Positions 52,580 to 62,200 of a stretch of 64,000 bases of DNA are shown in pieces. Location: assembly GCA_964484265.1 (NCBI GenBank), contig CAZAFH010000015.1, forward strand, positions 25,679 to 89,678, given 5' to 3'. The notes under the pieces were generated by a model. That model was not told the origin of the DNA. It saw only the letters and a program-made list of their open reading frames with translations, and ran no database searches. The position numbers and the translations under genes are program-made. The first letter of the stretch is position 1. Each line of letters starts with the position of its first letter. This DNA is from SIAQ01 sp964484265. GTDB lineage: Bacteria; Planctomycetota; Planctomycetia; Gemmatales; Gemmataceae.

Positions 52580-54646
52580 TTACGTATTGGGATTATCCAG
52601 ATCGTAGAGGATCCAAAGGAGCTGAACCTGCGCATCCTCGGCGAGTCTGCGTACCGTTTTCTTGAGGCTGTCGGGATCGTAGCGAATCCGGTCGGCCAGC
52701 GCCTGGGTGTCCTGAAGCGTGACGACGTACCAGGCCATGTCCATGGCGCCGGTGATTCCTTCGTTTTCGAGCGCCTGCCAGTGCTGCGGAAACGTGTACA
52801 TGAGAAGGGCCTCGTCGATCCAGGTGAGGATCTGGAACTTGTCGAAGCTCGTATTGCGCAAGAGCCTGAGCGGGTCGGCCATGGCCAAATTGACGACGTC
52901 GGTGATGCCTTCTTCCAGCAGCCGTTCTTCGACGTCGAGCGTGACGCCGCGAATTTGTTGCAACGGCAAGACGCGCGATTCAGGCGGATTCTTTCCAGTA
53001 ACGGCAATCGTGATTCGGCGCATGATCTCGAACAGCATGCCAATAATGTTTCGCGGAGCGAGGCCAGCAAAGAAGTAGATCGAGTTCCCGCTGAATAGTC
53101 CCAAGAGATCCGGTAGCTGATCTGGTTCGCCGGCTTTCAGATTCTGTGACCAGACGTGTGCCAACACCAGCGCGAGCAACGGGCCAAGGGCTAGTGTCGC
53201 GCAACACCACAGGATGCTTCCCGGCGTAATGTCGCGCTGAAAATTCCGCCGGCCCAGAAGAATGAGCACGTAGACGTAAGCACCGATGGAAGAGAGCTGG
53301 AGCGCGATCTTTGCTCGTTGGATATATGCGAGAGTCGGATCACCGATGACAGCGTCCCGGCTGGTTGGAATCGGCCCGACGGACGGGGCTGGCTGCGGTG
53401 GTTCCGCCACGGGCGGTTTCGCATCTTTCTTGCTTTTCCCCTTCTTCGCAGGGTCGTTTTTGGGATTTTCGTCCGTCAACTCGTCAGGTTTCGGAACTTC
53501 AAAAATGCCCGGCTCGATGATTGCCGATTTGCCCTCAGCGGCAGCGGGCCCTCGCGGGTTGGCGAGGTCCAGAACGCCGGACCAACAGATCATGAAGGAC
53601 GCCCAGCAACATGCCACCAAGAGAACAGCAAGGTAGGAAAAGCCTTCAAACTCGTCTTCGCGGATTTTGCTTGCACGCTCAAGTGTCGTCTGTTCGAGCA
53701 AGGCCTGCTGCATGCCTTTCGGGCCGAAGAGCGTGGAACCCCAGACGGCGGCCTTGGCGGCGGCGTCATTTTCCGCCATTGCGGCGTCGGTGCGAAGCCG
53801 CTCCGCCTCGGCGGCTGCGTGCCTTGCCGCGTCGGCTTTGGCTTGTGCTTCGCTGGCCAGTGCCGCGTTGTTTGGGGCGGCGTCCGCAGCGGTTTTGGCG
53901 GCCCTGGCGGCGGCCTCTGCGGCCTCGGCGGCGCGCTTCGCATTCTCCGCTTCGGCATTTGCTACTCGCGCGTGCTCCCTCGCAGCTTTCGCGGCCTGCT
54001 CGATCCTCGCCAGGTCCGCCGGTTCCAAAGAACCCGATCCCGTCCCCGAAATACCGGTTCCCGTGGCGTTCGTCTTGGCAATCGCTGCCTTGGACACTGC
54101 AATGGCCGCTGCGGACTCAGCCGCCGCGAGAGTCGCCTCGGCCTTGACGAACATCGTCTTGGCCTGATTAAGCTCTTCGAGCGCGTGCGCGATTCGCTGC
54201 GTGGGCGATTTCACGAACATCATCCACCACTTGGCGTCGTCTACAGGCTTTTCTTCCTTCGCCGCGGCCACGGCGGCCTCATAAGCGTCATGGCTTTTTC
54301 GCACTAGATCCCTGGCGAGATCCACTTCGAACCGGGCTTTCTCGACGCCGGCTGCCTTTTCCGCCGCTTCGAGTGCCGCCTTTTCGGCCGCTTCCGCTTT
54401 CGTGTCGCGGAAGTATCGCGTCGTCCCCTTGAAATGTGCGTAGGCGAACACGATCGCGCCAGGGATCAATCCCATCGCGAATCCGGCCAACATCACGTAG
54501 GCGTTTGGACAATCCATCCAAAGCCAACACCTGGAACCTTCGAATTTGCAACTGACGAAGACGGTGCCAAGTACCAGAATGGGAGCAACGATAAAGAACA
54601 GGAACAGAAGCAGGAACACGAAATTGCGCGAATTCCACGCGGGCAT
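52580..54646 (-). CDS. membrane protein with Ala-rich coiled coil and helix-hairpin-like C-terminus
   Basis: The 688-residue protein has two N-terminal transmembrane helices (about residues 9-30 and 48-68). An Ala/Glu/Lys-rich coiled coil of about 240 residues follows (AEAAEKAALEAAEKAAGVEKARFEVDLARDLVRKS...). There are more membrane helices (about 345-365 and 445-510) and a Pro/Lys linker. The C-terminal part (about 560-688) contains IRGVTLDVEERLLEEGITDVVNLAMADPLRLLRNTSFDKFQILTWIDEALL, which reads like a helix-hairpin-helix or SAM-like module. I recognise no named family. It may be an envelope scaffold or sensor. The start at 54646 is an ATG without a strong ribosome-binding site. Confidence 0.65.
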   Translation of the reverse strand: MPAWNSRNFVFLLLFLFFIVAPILVLGTVFVSCKFEGSRCWLWMDCPNAYVMLAGFAMGLIPGAIVFAYAHFKGTTRYFRDTKAEAAEKAALEAAEKAAGVEKARFEVDLARDLVRKSHDAYEAAVAAAKEEKPVDDAKWWMMFVKSPTQRIAHALEELNQAKTMFVKAEATLAAAESAAAIAVSKAAIAKTNATGTGISGTGSGSLEPADLARIEQAAKAAREHARVANAEAENAKRAAEAAEAAARAAKTAADAAPNNAALASEAQAKADAARHAAAEAERLRTDAAMAENDAAAKAAVWGSTLFGPKGMQQALLEQTTLERASKIREDEFEGFSYLAVLLVACCWASFMICWSGVLDLANPRGPAAAEGKSAIIEPGIFEVPKPDELTDENPKNDPAKKGKSKKDAKPPVAEPPQPAPSVGPIPTSRDAVIGDPTLAYIQRAKIALQLSSIGAYVYVLILLGRRNFQRDITPGSILWCCATLALGPLLALVLAHVWSQNLKAGEPDQLPDLLGLFSGNSIYFFAGLAPRNIIGMLFEIMRRITIAVTGKNPPESRVLPLQQIRGVTLDVEERLLEEGITDVVNLAMADPLRLLRNTSFDKFQILTWIDEALLMYTFPQHWQALENEGITGAMDMAWYVVTLQDTQALADRIRYDPDSLKKTVRRLAEDAQVQLLWILYDLDNPNT

Positions 54647-54742
54647 GGGCCACCTTTGCGAGTCGTAGGGTTTTTCCGCTGGTAGGAAAGATTTTACCGC
54701 GATACGATTCGAGATGCAAACACAAAAGCCGTTTCGTCCAAA

Positions 54743-56188
54743 CTAATCCCGCACCCACATTGCCATGAACTCGTCCACCGGCGTCTCTTCCAGGCGTTCG
54801 CGGTCCGCGCACAATTCCAGGATCGCCTTCGCCTGGTCCGGTTTCATTTGCGTCGCCAGGTTCGCGGCAAACTTTTCCACGAGCAACGGGATGCCCTCGG
54901 CTCTACGGCGGCGGTGGCCGACGGGGTACTCGACTTCGATCTTCGCCGTCGATGTGCCGTCCTTGAAGAAAACCTGCACGGCGTTCGCGATCGAGCGTTT
55001 GTCCGCTTCCAGATACTCGCGCGTGTACCGCGGATCCTCGATGACCTGCATCTTTGCGCGAAGGCTGTCAATGCGAGGGTCAGCCGCGACTTTGTCCTCA
55101 TAGTCGTCCGCAGTCAGGCGTCCGAAGATCAACGGAATCGCGACGATGTACTGCAAGCTATGATCGCGGTCGGCGGGGTTGTGCAGCGGGCCGGTTTTGC
55201 TGATGATCCGCACGGCCGATTCCTGCGTCGTCAGAACGACGCGCTCAATCTCGCCGAGCCGATCCTTGACGAGCGGGTGCAGCGTCATCGCACATTCCGC
55301 CGCAGTCTGGGCGTGAAACTCCGCCGGGAACGAGATTTTGAACAGCACGTTCTCCATGACGTAGGAGCCATAGGGCCGCGACCGCTTCAAGGGGTTGCCC
55401 TTGAACAGGACATCCTGGAAGCCCCATCTGGGCACGGTCAGCGCGCTCGGCAGACCTGGCTCGCCTTGCAGTGCCAGCAGCGCCAGCCGCACGGCCCGGC
55501 TCGTGGCGTCGCCGGCGGCCCATGATTTGCGCTGCCCGGCGTTCGGAGCGTGGCGATAGGTGCGCAGGCTCTGCCCATCGATGAACGCATGCGACAGCGC
55601 GTCAACGATCTGGCGCTGCGTGCCGCCGAGCAACTTGGCTGCCACCGCCGTCGAAGCAACTTTGACGAGGAGAACGTGATCGAGGCCGACGCGATTGAAG
55701 CTATTTTCGAGCGCGAGCACGCCCTGGATTTCATGGGCCTGTATCATCGCCGTCAACACATCGCGAACGGTCAGACGCCGGGCGTCGCCGGCGCGTCGGC
55801 AGAGATAGTCGGCCACGCTCAGGATGGCGCCGAGATTATCCGACGGATGCCCCCATTCCGCCGCCAGCCAGGTGTCGTTGTAGTCCAGCCAGCGGATCGC
55901 GCAGCCGATGTCGAACGCCGCCTTGATCGGATCGAGCTGATAGCCCGTCCCCGGCACGCGAACGCCGCCCGGAACCGTCGTCCCCGGCACGATCGGCCCA
56001 AGATGCCGACGGCACGCGGGATATTGCAGCGCCAGCATCGCACAGCCCAGGCTATCCATCAGACAATAGCGTGCGGTATCGTACGCCTCGTCGCTGGTGA
56101 TCGGCGTGTTGCAAACGTAGTCAGCGATGGCGACCAGTTCACGATCGGGTTCAGGTCGAACATTGCTTTCCGAGGAATGCGCGGACAC
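54743..56188 (-). CDS. MmgE/PrpD family protein (2-methylcitrate dehydratase-like)
   Basis: The 481-residue protein belongs to the MmgE/PrpD family, whose archetype dehydrates 2-methylcitrate in propionate catabolism. Characteristic blocks are DTARYCLMDSLGCAMLALQYPACRRHLGP near residue 40, AAFDIGCAIRWLDYNDTWLAAEWGHPSDNLGAIL near 90-125, and KSWAAGDATSRAVRLALLALQGEPG near 225. No prpB, prpC or acn partner is in the window, so the substrate is uncertain; this subgroup is sometimes a dehydratase of other hydroxyacids. The start is a GTG at 56188 with AAGGGAG six bases upstream. Confidence 0.9.
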   Translation of the reverse strand: MSAHSSESNVRPEPDRELVAIADYVCNTPITSDEAYDTARYCLMDSLGCAMLALQYPACRRHLGPIVPGTTVPGGVRVPGTGYQLDPIKAAFDIGCAIRWLDYNDTWLAAEWGHPSDNLGAILSVADYLCRRAGDARRLTVRDVLTAMIQAHEIQGVLALENSFNRVGLDHVLLVKVASTAVAAKLLGGTQRQIVDALSHAFIDGQSLRTYRHAPNAGQRKSWAAGDATSRAVRLALLALQGEPGLPSALTVPRWGFQDVLFKGNPLKRSRPYGSYVMENVLFKISFPAEFHAQTAAECAMTLHPLVKDRLGEIERVVLTTQESAVRIISKTGPLHNPADRDHSLQYIVAIPLIFGRLTADDYEDKVAADPRIDSLRAKMQVIEDPRYTREYLEADKRSIANAVQVFFKDGTSTAKIEVEYPVGHRRRRAEGIPLLVEKFAANLATQMKPDQAKAILELCADRERLEETPVDEFMAMWVRD

Positions 56189-56412
56189 GGCGGCTCCCTT
56201 TCGTTGAGAAGTATCAGCCAGATTTCATCCGGAAATTGTATTTTCTCTCCAGGTTATCCGTTCTCCGAATTGGATTTTTCTTGATGCATTCTCTTCCCAA
56301 TCGCCTGGCCAGGGGGGCTCTGCGCTTCGCTGTTACCTGGGTTGGTTGATAACATGTACGGTAGGAAGAGTGTGCCGTTCTCGTTGGAACCAGGAATCCT
56401 CGGAGTATCTCG

Positions 56413-57603
56413 ATGTTTGATCTTGCGAAAATCCAGGCTGCCTTGCGGGAAGATCAGGTCGATGGCTGGCTTCTCTACGACTTTCGCGGCTTGAATGTCT
56501 TGGCTCGTCGGATTCTCGACATGCCAACCAGCAAGATGCTGTCGCGACGGTGGTTTTACTTCATTCCCGCGGTTGGCGAGCCGCGCCGGCTGGTGCATCG
56601 CATCGAGTCGGGGTCGCTGGATCATGTGCCCGGATCGAAGAATGTTTATCTTCGCTGGCAAGAACTCGAACAATCGGTCGGTGCTCTCGTGAAGGGCGCC
56701 AAACGCGTGGCGATGGAGTACGTGCCTCGCAACGCCAATCCGTATGTCTCGCGCGTGGATGCGGGAACGGTGGAGCTTGTCCGGTCGTTTGGCGTGGAGG
56801 TCGTGCCCTCGGGCGATTTGATTCAGCGCTTTGAAGCGTGCTGGGACGATGAGCAGTGGGCCATGCACCTGGAAGCTGCCAGGCACACGCGTTCGGCTTT
56901 CGATGTGGCGTTTAGTTTCATCACCGACATGGTGCGCGACGGCATTCCGATTCGCGAAACAACGGTGCAGCAGGTCATTCTCGATCACTTTGAAAGAAAC
57001 GGCGTCGCGGCCGACCATGCACCGATCGTCGCCGTCGGACCGCATAGCGGCGATCCGCACTACGAGCCGAAGGAAGGAGAGGATTCGCCGATCCGTGAGG
57101 GCGACTTCGTGCTGATCGATTTGTGGGCGAAGTGCAAAAAGCCGCGCGCGGTGTACAGCGACCTGACGCGGACAGCGTTTGTCGGCAAAGTGGTTCCGCA
57201 GCGCTATCAGGAGATATTCGCCATCGTCGCGGCAGCGCGCGACGCGGCGATTGCGAAGGCACGTTCGGCCTTTGCGAGCAAAACGCCGCTGCAAGGTTGG
57301 GAGGTCGATCACGCTTGCCGAGAGGTGATTGAGAAGGCCGGGTATGGCGAGGCGTTCTGTCATCGCACCGGGCATTCCATCGGGCAGGAGGTCCATGGCA
57401 ACGGCGCGAACATGGACAGCCTCGAAACACGCGAAGAACGCCGAGTCATGCTGCGCACCTGTTTCTCGGTCGAGCCGGGCATCTATCTCCCCGAGTTCGG
57501 CATCCGCAGCGAAGTCGATGTGTTCGTCGATGGCGAAGGCAAAGTACACGTGACCGGCGGCGATCCGCAGACCTTCGTTCCAGCATTGCTGGCGGCAAAG
57601 TAA
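56413..57603 (+). CDS. M24 family metallopeptidase (aminopeptidase P / prolidase-like)
   Basis: The 396-residue protein has the pita-bread fold of Xaa-Pro peptidases. An N-terminal creatinase-like domain starts MFDLAKIQAALREDQVDGWLLYDFRG. The C-terminal metal site includes Asp236 (FVLIDLWAK), Asp250 (YSDLTRTAF), His321 (HRTGHSIGQEVHG), Glu354 (SVEPGIYLPE) and Glu367 (IRSEVDVFV). All five ligands are in place, so it should be an active di-metal peptidase acting on proline-containing peptides in the cytoplasm. CGGAG precedes the ATG. It is divergent from the MmgE/PrpD gene and convergent with the giant kinase (20-base gap). Confidence 0.94.
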   Translation: MFDLAKIQAALREDQVDGWLLYDFRGLNVLARRILDMPTSKMLSRRWFYFIPAVGEPRRLVHRIESGSLDHVPGSKNVYLRWQELEQSVGALVKGAKRVAMEYVPRNANPYVSRVDAGTVELVRSFGVEVVPSGDLIQRFEACWDDEQWAMHLEAARHTRSAFDVAFSFITDMVRDGIPIRETTVQQVILDHFERNGVAADHAPIVAVGPHSGDPHYEPKEGEDSPIREGDFVLIDLWAKCKKPRAVYSDLTRTAFVGKVVPQRYQEIFAIVAAARDAAIAKARSAFASKTPLQGWEVDHACREVIEKAGYGEAFCHRTGHSIGQEVHGNGANMDSLETREERRVMLRTCFSVEPGIYLPEFGIRSEVDVFVDGEGKVHVTGGDPQTFVPALLAAK

Positions 57604-57622
57604 AAGGCGAAACGGTCCTATT

Positions 57623-60600
57623 TTACGGCGCGGCGAGCTTCGCCTGGATGTCGGCCCAGAGCATGGCCCATTCGGCACGCTCCTCGCCGGATAGCGCGGC
57701 CAACGATTGCGGGTCGCGGACGCCTGCGAAATTCATATCGCTCTGCAATTTTCGGAGCGCGTCCTTACCGGCCTCCGCTTGCATCGGATTGCCAAGCTTG
57801 ATCCATTCGGCGGCGGCGGTCAGTTCTTCTCGCAGCCAGCGCAGCGCGAGCTTGCGAAGCCGCGTTCGTTCCGCGTCGGCTGGCTTCTGACCGGCGGCTG
57901 CCGCAAGGGCGGAGCGTGCAGCGAGAACACGGAATCGATTCTCGATCGTCGGCTCGATTTTGGTCAGCGCTTCGCCGTAAAGCCGCGTCGCCGTGATGTG
58001 CGATTTGCGCAGCGCCGCGACCTGAGCGGCAGCGATGCAGTCGAGAGCGTCAGTCGGTGTGAGCGTTCCCTTGACGAGCAGCGCAAGCTTGCCGTCGAAT
58101 TCCAGCATTCGCCTGCAATGCTCGGCACGCTTGGCGACGCTGTCGTCGTCCGGCATGAGAGCCCGAGCGCGTTGCAGATGCTTCAACGCTTCAACCAGAT
58201 CGCCCTGGGCTTGCAAGACATCGCCGAGATTCAGATGGGCCTCGCTGTAGGCCTCTTTCAGTTTGAGAGCCGATCGGTAGTCGGCAATCCCTCCCGCGAC
58301 ATCGCCTGACAGGACTTTGGCGATTCCCCGATGGTGATACGTGATTGAGATTCGCGGGTTGAGCTTGAGGCTCTCATCGAGCAGGTTGATCGCGCCGGCG
58401 GTGTCGCCGGTCTTGCCAAGAATTCCGCCCAAATTCGTCAACACCTCGGGAAACCTATCGCCAAGCTGGAGCACCTGGCGATACGCATTCGCCGCGGCCG
58501 GCCAGCGGTGAAGCTCTTGCAGGATCGCGCCCTGGTTGTACCAGGCCAGCGAAAACTTCGGGTCCAGATCGGTCGCGGTCCGGAATTGTGTCAGGGCGAA
58601 TTCTCGCTTGCCCCCCTGGTAGTAGGCGTTGCCGAGACTATATCGCAGGATCGGCGAGTTCGGCTGCAAGGCAACAGCGGCGCGATACCAGTTCGCGACG
58701 TCGGCCCAGACCGGCGAAGTTCGCCGCGTTTCAAGGAAGGCGAGGTAGCAACAGACGAGCGCGTTGTTCGGCTCACGCTGCTCGGCTGGGTTCAACAGAT
58801 CCATTCCCCATCTCGGCTGCGAAACGGCGCCCCAGATCTCGGCGAGAAAACAGAGGTTGGAAACGGGCAACTCCATCCGTAGCGCCTGGCGATGCAGTTG
58901 ATCCAGCGCTGTTCCCAGGAAGGCTGGATTGGTCTCCAGCAGAGTTCGCCGCAGCTTCTTCCGCCAGGGATCCTCGTCGATCTCCTGGGCGATTACGAAG
59001 TAGCGAACCCACTTCGCCGCCTTCGGGTCGCGCAACGGCGAAGGCCCGAGCGGGTTCTTTATCGCCGCAAGGCCGCCCTCGAGAAGTCCGAGTTCCGTCA
59101 AGGCCAATGCGGCCTCGCCGCGAATGCGTGGCGAGCGTGTTTTTAGCTCGTCGATGATGGCGGCGTTTTTCTGTTTCTCCAGATCGATGCCGTAATCTCT
59201 GAAAGCTGCGAGAAAGGTTTTGTTCGCCGGCTTATTGACGAGTTGACCAGAATCGTCGATCCAGGTTCTTTCGGCCTGTTCGCGTCCAGGCACGATGAGC
59301 AGGTGCAGTTTGTGCAGGCGAGCGTCGTTGATCGACGCCAGCAAGCGGACGTCGGCGATTTCCCGTTCGATTTCGCGAACCACCGCGCGGACCTCGGCGC
59401 GGAGCTTCTCGTCGGCCTCGCCGGCCTGAATGATGATCTCCGCCTCGCGGGCAGCCATCACGGCCTGTTGCAGCTTGGCCATGTCGTGCGGAAAGTTGCC
59501 TGCTTCGAGTTTGAACTGCTTCGCCTGATTGGTGGCCTTACGCGCTTCCTCGGCCGTGCGGTTCCTGCGCTCGGCGTGGTCGCGTTCCTCCTTATGCTTT
59601 TGCTCCGCGATCTCAACATCGCGCCTCGCTGCTTGCACGACGACGATGCTCCACCCTACCACCGCAGCAATCACCATGCCGATCGCGGCGACGCTCACCG
59701 TCCGCAGCCAGGCCTTCATCGGCTCGCGGCGGTAAAACGAGCGCAATCTCTCGATCGTCGATTGATGACGCGTTCGAATCGGCTTGCCATCCAGCCAGCG
59801 CTGTAGGTCATCGACAAATTCCTGCGCACTCTCGAAGCGGAGACCAGGCTCAGGCCGTAGGCATTTCGCGCAAATCGCGCTCAAGTCGAGCGGCACTCGT
59901 GAATCGATCAGGTGCGGCGGCGGCGGTTCCTTGTGTTTGATCGCCGCCACCTTTATCTCGCTCGGATTCTCGCCGTACTCCGCGCGGAAGGGCGGCTCGC
60001 CGGTGAGCAGTTCGTACAGGATGGCGCCGAGACTATAAATGTCCGCATGCGGTTTGACATCGGCGGCGCGATCGATCTGCTCCGGCGCGGCATAATACGG
60101 CGTTCCCAGCGCGGCATCACGCGTCAACGCTGGCCCGGCGTCCTCGTCCATCAATTTCGCCAACCCCAGATCGGCAATTCGCGGCGAACGCAGATGCGGA
60201 TTCTGGCCCGGTTCCGTCTGCAAGAGCACGTTGCCCGGCTTCAGATCGCGGTGCAACACGCCTCGGCTGTGCGCATGCGCCATCGCGCTGCCGAGCATCA
60301 CCATCAACTCGATCAACGATCGCAGCTTCTCCGTCAACAGGATTCCACGCTGGCGAGCGAGATCGATCTCCTTCGGCTGGGGTTGCGACCAATCGGGCAG
60401 ACCGAGATTGCGCAAGTAATCCGCCAGGCTGCCGCCCTCGGCATACTCCATCACGAAGTACGGCCTGCGCTGATACTCGCCGAAATCGTAGATCGCGATG
60501 ATGTTCTGGTGCTTCAGCGCCGCCAGCGCTTGAATCTCACGATGAAAACGTGCCCGCAGATTCGGCTCGTCTTGGAGCAATCGCTTGATGGCGACGGTCC

Positions 60601-61000
60601 AGGTCCCGTGTTGCCGATGGCGCGCCTGATGCACCACGCCCATCCCGCCGCGGCCGAGTAGCTTTACGATTTCATAGTTGCCGATGATTTCGCCGATGCT
60701 CTCGGAATCGTGCTCGTTCGGCGCCGAAGGCGGGAGTCCGATCGTTGCATCGGGCAGCACGCGCACGGCGTCGGCGACTTCGTTGAGATTGGTATGATCG
60801 TCGAAAAACTGCCGCAGCTTCGCGTCGAGCGAAACCAGTTGCTCCTGATCGCCTCGATATTGCTCCGCCAGCTGGCGGCGCAAGCGCTGTTGCGTCTCGC
60901 GAAGTTGGTTCACGCCCGCGCCGGAATCGATGGTACGCAGATACTCGGCAAAATACGGCTCTAACGGATCGGGCCGCGACGCGCTGGATTCCTGGTGCAT
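57623..61000 (-). CDS. giant Ser/Thr protein kinase with TPR C-terminus
   Basis: The 1125-residue kinase has an N-terminal ~110-residue helical region. The kinase domain begins NYEIVKLLGRGGMGVVHQARHR, followed by VAIKRLL and VLHRDLKPGNVLL near residue 250. DLG stands in the place of DFG near 280, and the activation segment ends in GTPYYAAPEQ. A single transmembrane helix (about 433-453, SVAAIGMVIAAVVGWSIVVV) and a long helical region with TPR units follow (NSPILRYSLGNAYYQGGKREFALTQFRTATDLDPKFSLAWYNQGAIL). It probably binds a partner outside or within the envelope. It starts four bases after the sigma factor stop; AAGGAG inside the sigma 3' end serves as its ribosome-binding site, so the two are translationally coupled. 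Confidence 0.94.
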   Translation of the reverse strand: MHQESSASRPDPLEPYFAEYLRTIDSGAGVNQLRETQQRLRRQLAEQYRGDQEQLVSLDAKLRQFFDDHTNLNEVADAVRVLPDATIGLPPSAPNEHDSESIGEIIGNYEIVKLLGRGGMGVVHQARHRQHGTWTVAIKRLLQDEPNLRARFHREIQALAALKHQNIIAIYDFGEYQRRPYFVMEYAEGGSLADYLRNLGLPDWSQPQPKEIDLARQRGILLTEKLRSLIELMVMLGSAMAHAHSRGVLHRDLKPGNVLLQTEPGQNPHLRSPRIADLGLAKLMDEDAGPALTRDAALGTPYYAAPEQIDRAADVKPHADIYSLGAILYELLTGEPPFRAEYGENPSEIKVAAIKHKEPPPPHLIDSRVPLDLSAICAKCLRPEPGLRFESAQEFVDDLQRWLDGKPIRTRHQSTIERLRSFYRREPMKAWLRTVSVAAIGMVIAAVVGWSIVVVQAARRDVEIAEQKHKEERDHAERRNRTAEEARKATNQAKQFKLEAGNFPHDMAKLQQAVMAAREAEIIIQAGEADEKLRAEVRAVVREIEREIADVRLLASINDARLHKLHLLIVPGREQAERTWIDDSGQLVNKPANKTFLAAFRDYGIDLEKQKNAAIIDELKTRSPRIRGEAALALTELGLLEGGLAAIKNPLGPSPLRDPKAAKWVRYFVIAQEIDEDPWRKKLRRTLLETNPAFLGTALDQLHRQALRMELPVSNLCFLAEIWGAVSQPRWGMDLLNPAEQREPNNALVCCYLAFLETRRTSPVWADVANWYRAAVALQPNSPILRYSLGNAYYQGGKREFALTQFRTATDLDPKFSLAWYNQGAILQELHRWPAAANAYRQVLQLGDRFPEVLTNLGGILGKTGDTAGAINLLDESLKLNPRISITYHHRGIAKVLSGDVAGGIADYRSALKLKEAYSEAHLNLGDVLQAQGDLVEALKHLQRARALMPDDDSVAKRAEHCRRMLEFDGKLALLVKGTLTPTDALDCIAAAQVAALRKSHITATRLYGEALTKIEPTIENRFRVLAARSALAAAAGQKPADAERTRLRKLALRWLREELTAAAEWIKLGNPMQAEAGKDALRKLQSDMNFAGVRDPQSLAALSGEERAEWAMLWADIQAKLAAP

Positions 61001-61003
61001 CGG

Positions 61004-61579
61004 CTACTCCTTCAAGTCCGCCAGACGCTGCTGCAGTTTCCGCGTCGCCCGCGCCACTCGGCCGGCGACGGCGCCTTCGGTCTCGCCGAGTTTCTCGGCT
61101 ATTTCGTGGAGTTTGAGCCCGTCGAATAGCCGCAGCCGAATGACCGCCTGTTCCGCGTTTGAGAGTCCAGCGACGGCTTCGAGGAATCGCGCCAGGCGTT
61201 CTTCGCGTTCGAGCTTGGCCAGGGGATCTTGGCCTTTGCCGAAGAACATCACGTCGACATTCGCCCAGGATTTGTCGACGCGATCAGGAATGGCGACTTC
61301 GCGCTGCAGGCCGCGTTTTTGCGTTGAATGAAAGCGCAGCACTGTGGCCAACTTGTTTCGCAGAATGCCGCGCAGCCAGGCGTCGCGTTCTTCGGGAGAG
61401 GCGCCCTGAAAATTCTCGCGGCCTTCCCATGCCGCGGTCCATGCTTCCTGGGCGAGGTCGGATTCGTCCAGGCGACGGCGCAGGCGCGGTCCGACGAGGA
61501 AGCCGGCCCATTCACGCAGCGAGCGGTAGTAGCCGTTCCAGCGCTGCTGTTCCTCGTGCGACATTTCCGCATCCATCAT
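61004..61579 (-). CDS. ECF-type RNA polymerase sigma factor
   Basis: The 191-residue protein has sigma-70 region 2 (RRLDESDLAQEAWTAAWEGRENFQGASPEERDAWLRGILRNKL) and region 4 (GLSNAEQAVIRLRLFDGLKLHEIAEKLGETEGAVAGRVARATRKLQQRL). It directs RNA polymerase to a small regulon. Linkage with a Ser/Thr kinase is a known theme in planctomycetes, and here the kinase gene starts four bases downstream on the same strand. Phosphorylation may set sigma activity in place of an anti-sigma factor; no anti-sigma gene is seen. GGGAG precedes the ATG at 61579; ATG 61576 is equally possible. Confidence 0.92.
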   Translation of the reverse strand: MMDAEMSHEEQQRWNGYYRSLREWAGFLVGPRLRRRLDESDLAQEAWTAAWEGRENFQGASPEERDAWLRGILRNKLATVLRFHSTQKRGLQREVAIPDRVDKSWANVDVMFFGKGQDPLAKLEREERLARFLEAVAGLSNAEQAVIRLRLFDGLKLHEIAEKLGETEGAVAGRVARATRKLQQRLADLKE

Positions 61580-61696
61580 TTGGCTCCCGATCCGAGGCGA
61601 TTCCGAATTGAATCAGAACGCGAAATCGGTCGCGCCGCCATGAATCGCTTCATGCCGACGCAACCTGGATCACGGTGACTGGGGTATTGTAGGGCC

Positions 61697-62200
61697 TTAC
61701 AGTTTCTGCTTGTATTGCAGAAGCAACAGAAGCGCCTGCCGGCCGTCGCGCACTTCGAGAATTTGCATGCCGAGCGGATCTTGCCGCATTTTCGGATCGT
61801 TGCGGACCTGGGTCTTGATCAGTTCGAGCACCAAACCCGAGGCGAGAAAGGGAGGCACGAAGCCGGTGCCGGGACCATCGGCGATGCCGATCAACTTTCC
61901 CTGATTGTCGAAGGTGAACCGGAAGGTGCGGTAACCCTGCTCGCGATCGCTGTCGAGGTAGTCGTAGGTAGCCGTCACCTGGTAGCTGCCGTTGGTGAAG
62001 ACTTTGACGCCATCGATATCGGACCGGGTCAGATTGCAGGTCGGATGAGCGAGGAAGAGAACGAGCTTCCCTTCGCCCTTGAGAAGCCGCTGCGCCGCCT
62101 TGACGCCGACGGGTTCACCTGCCGTCGACGAGCTAGCCAGGCCAATCGTGAGCAAAAGGACGGCGAACGGTATGGTTCGGGGCAAATGACGTGAAAGCAT
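61697..62200 (-). CDS. secreted protein, function unknown
   Basis: The 167-residue protein starts with a signal peptide (MLSRHLPRTIPFAVLLLTIGLASSSTAG). The mature part begins VGVKAAQRLLKGEGKLVLFLAHPTCNLTRSDIDGVKVF. A beta-rich middle (YQVTATYDYLDSDREQGYRTFRFTFDNQGKLIGIADGPG) is followed by a helical tail. I recognise no domain. It lies upstream of, and on the same strand as, the sigma factor and kinase (117-base gap), and could be a target or co-regulated gene. GGGAG lies before the ATG. Confidence 0.68.
   Translation of the reverse strand: MLSRHLPRTIPFAVLLLTIGLASSSTAGEPVGVKAAQRLLKGEGKLVLFLAHPTCNLTRSDIDGVKVFTNGSYQVTATYDYLDSDREQGYRTFRFTFDNQGKLIGIADGPGTGFVPPFLASGLVLELIKTQVRNDPKMRQDPLGMQILEVRDGRQALLLLLQYKQKL

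Noticed and set aside
54743..56188. Methylcitrate cycle operon
   Set aside because: Only the PrpD-like gene is present; no methylcitrate synthase, lyase or aconitase gene lies nearby.
56254..57678. 474-codon reading frame opposite the M24 peptidase
   Set aside because: It is entirely antisense to a gene with all five metal ligands; its His/Arg-rich product is typical of a shadow frame.
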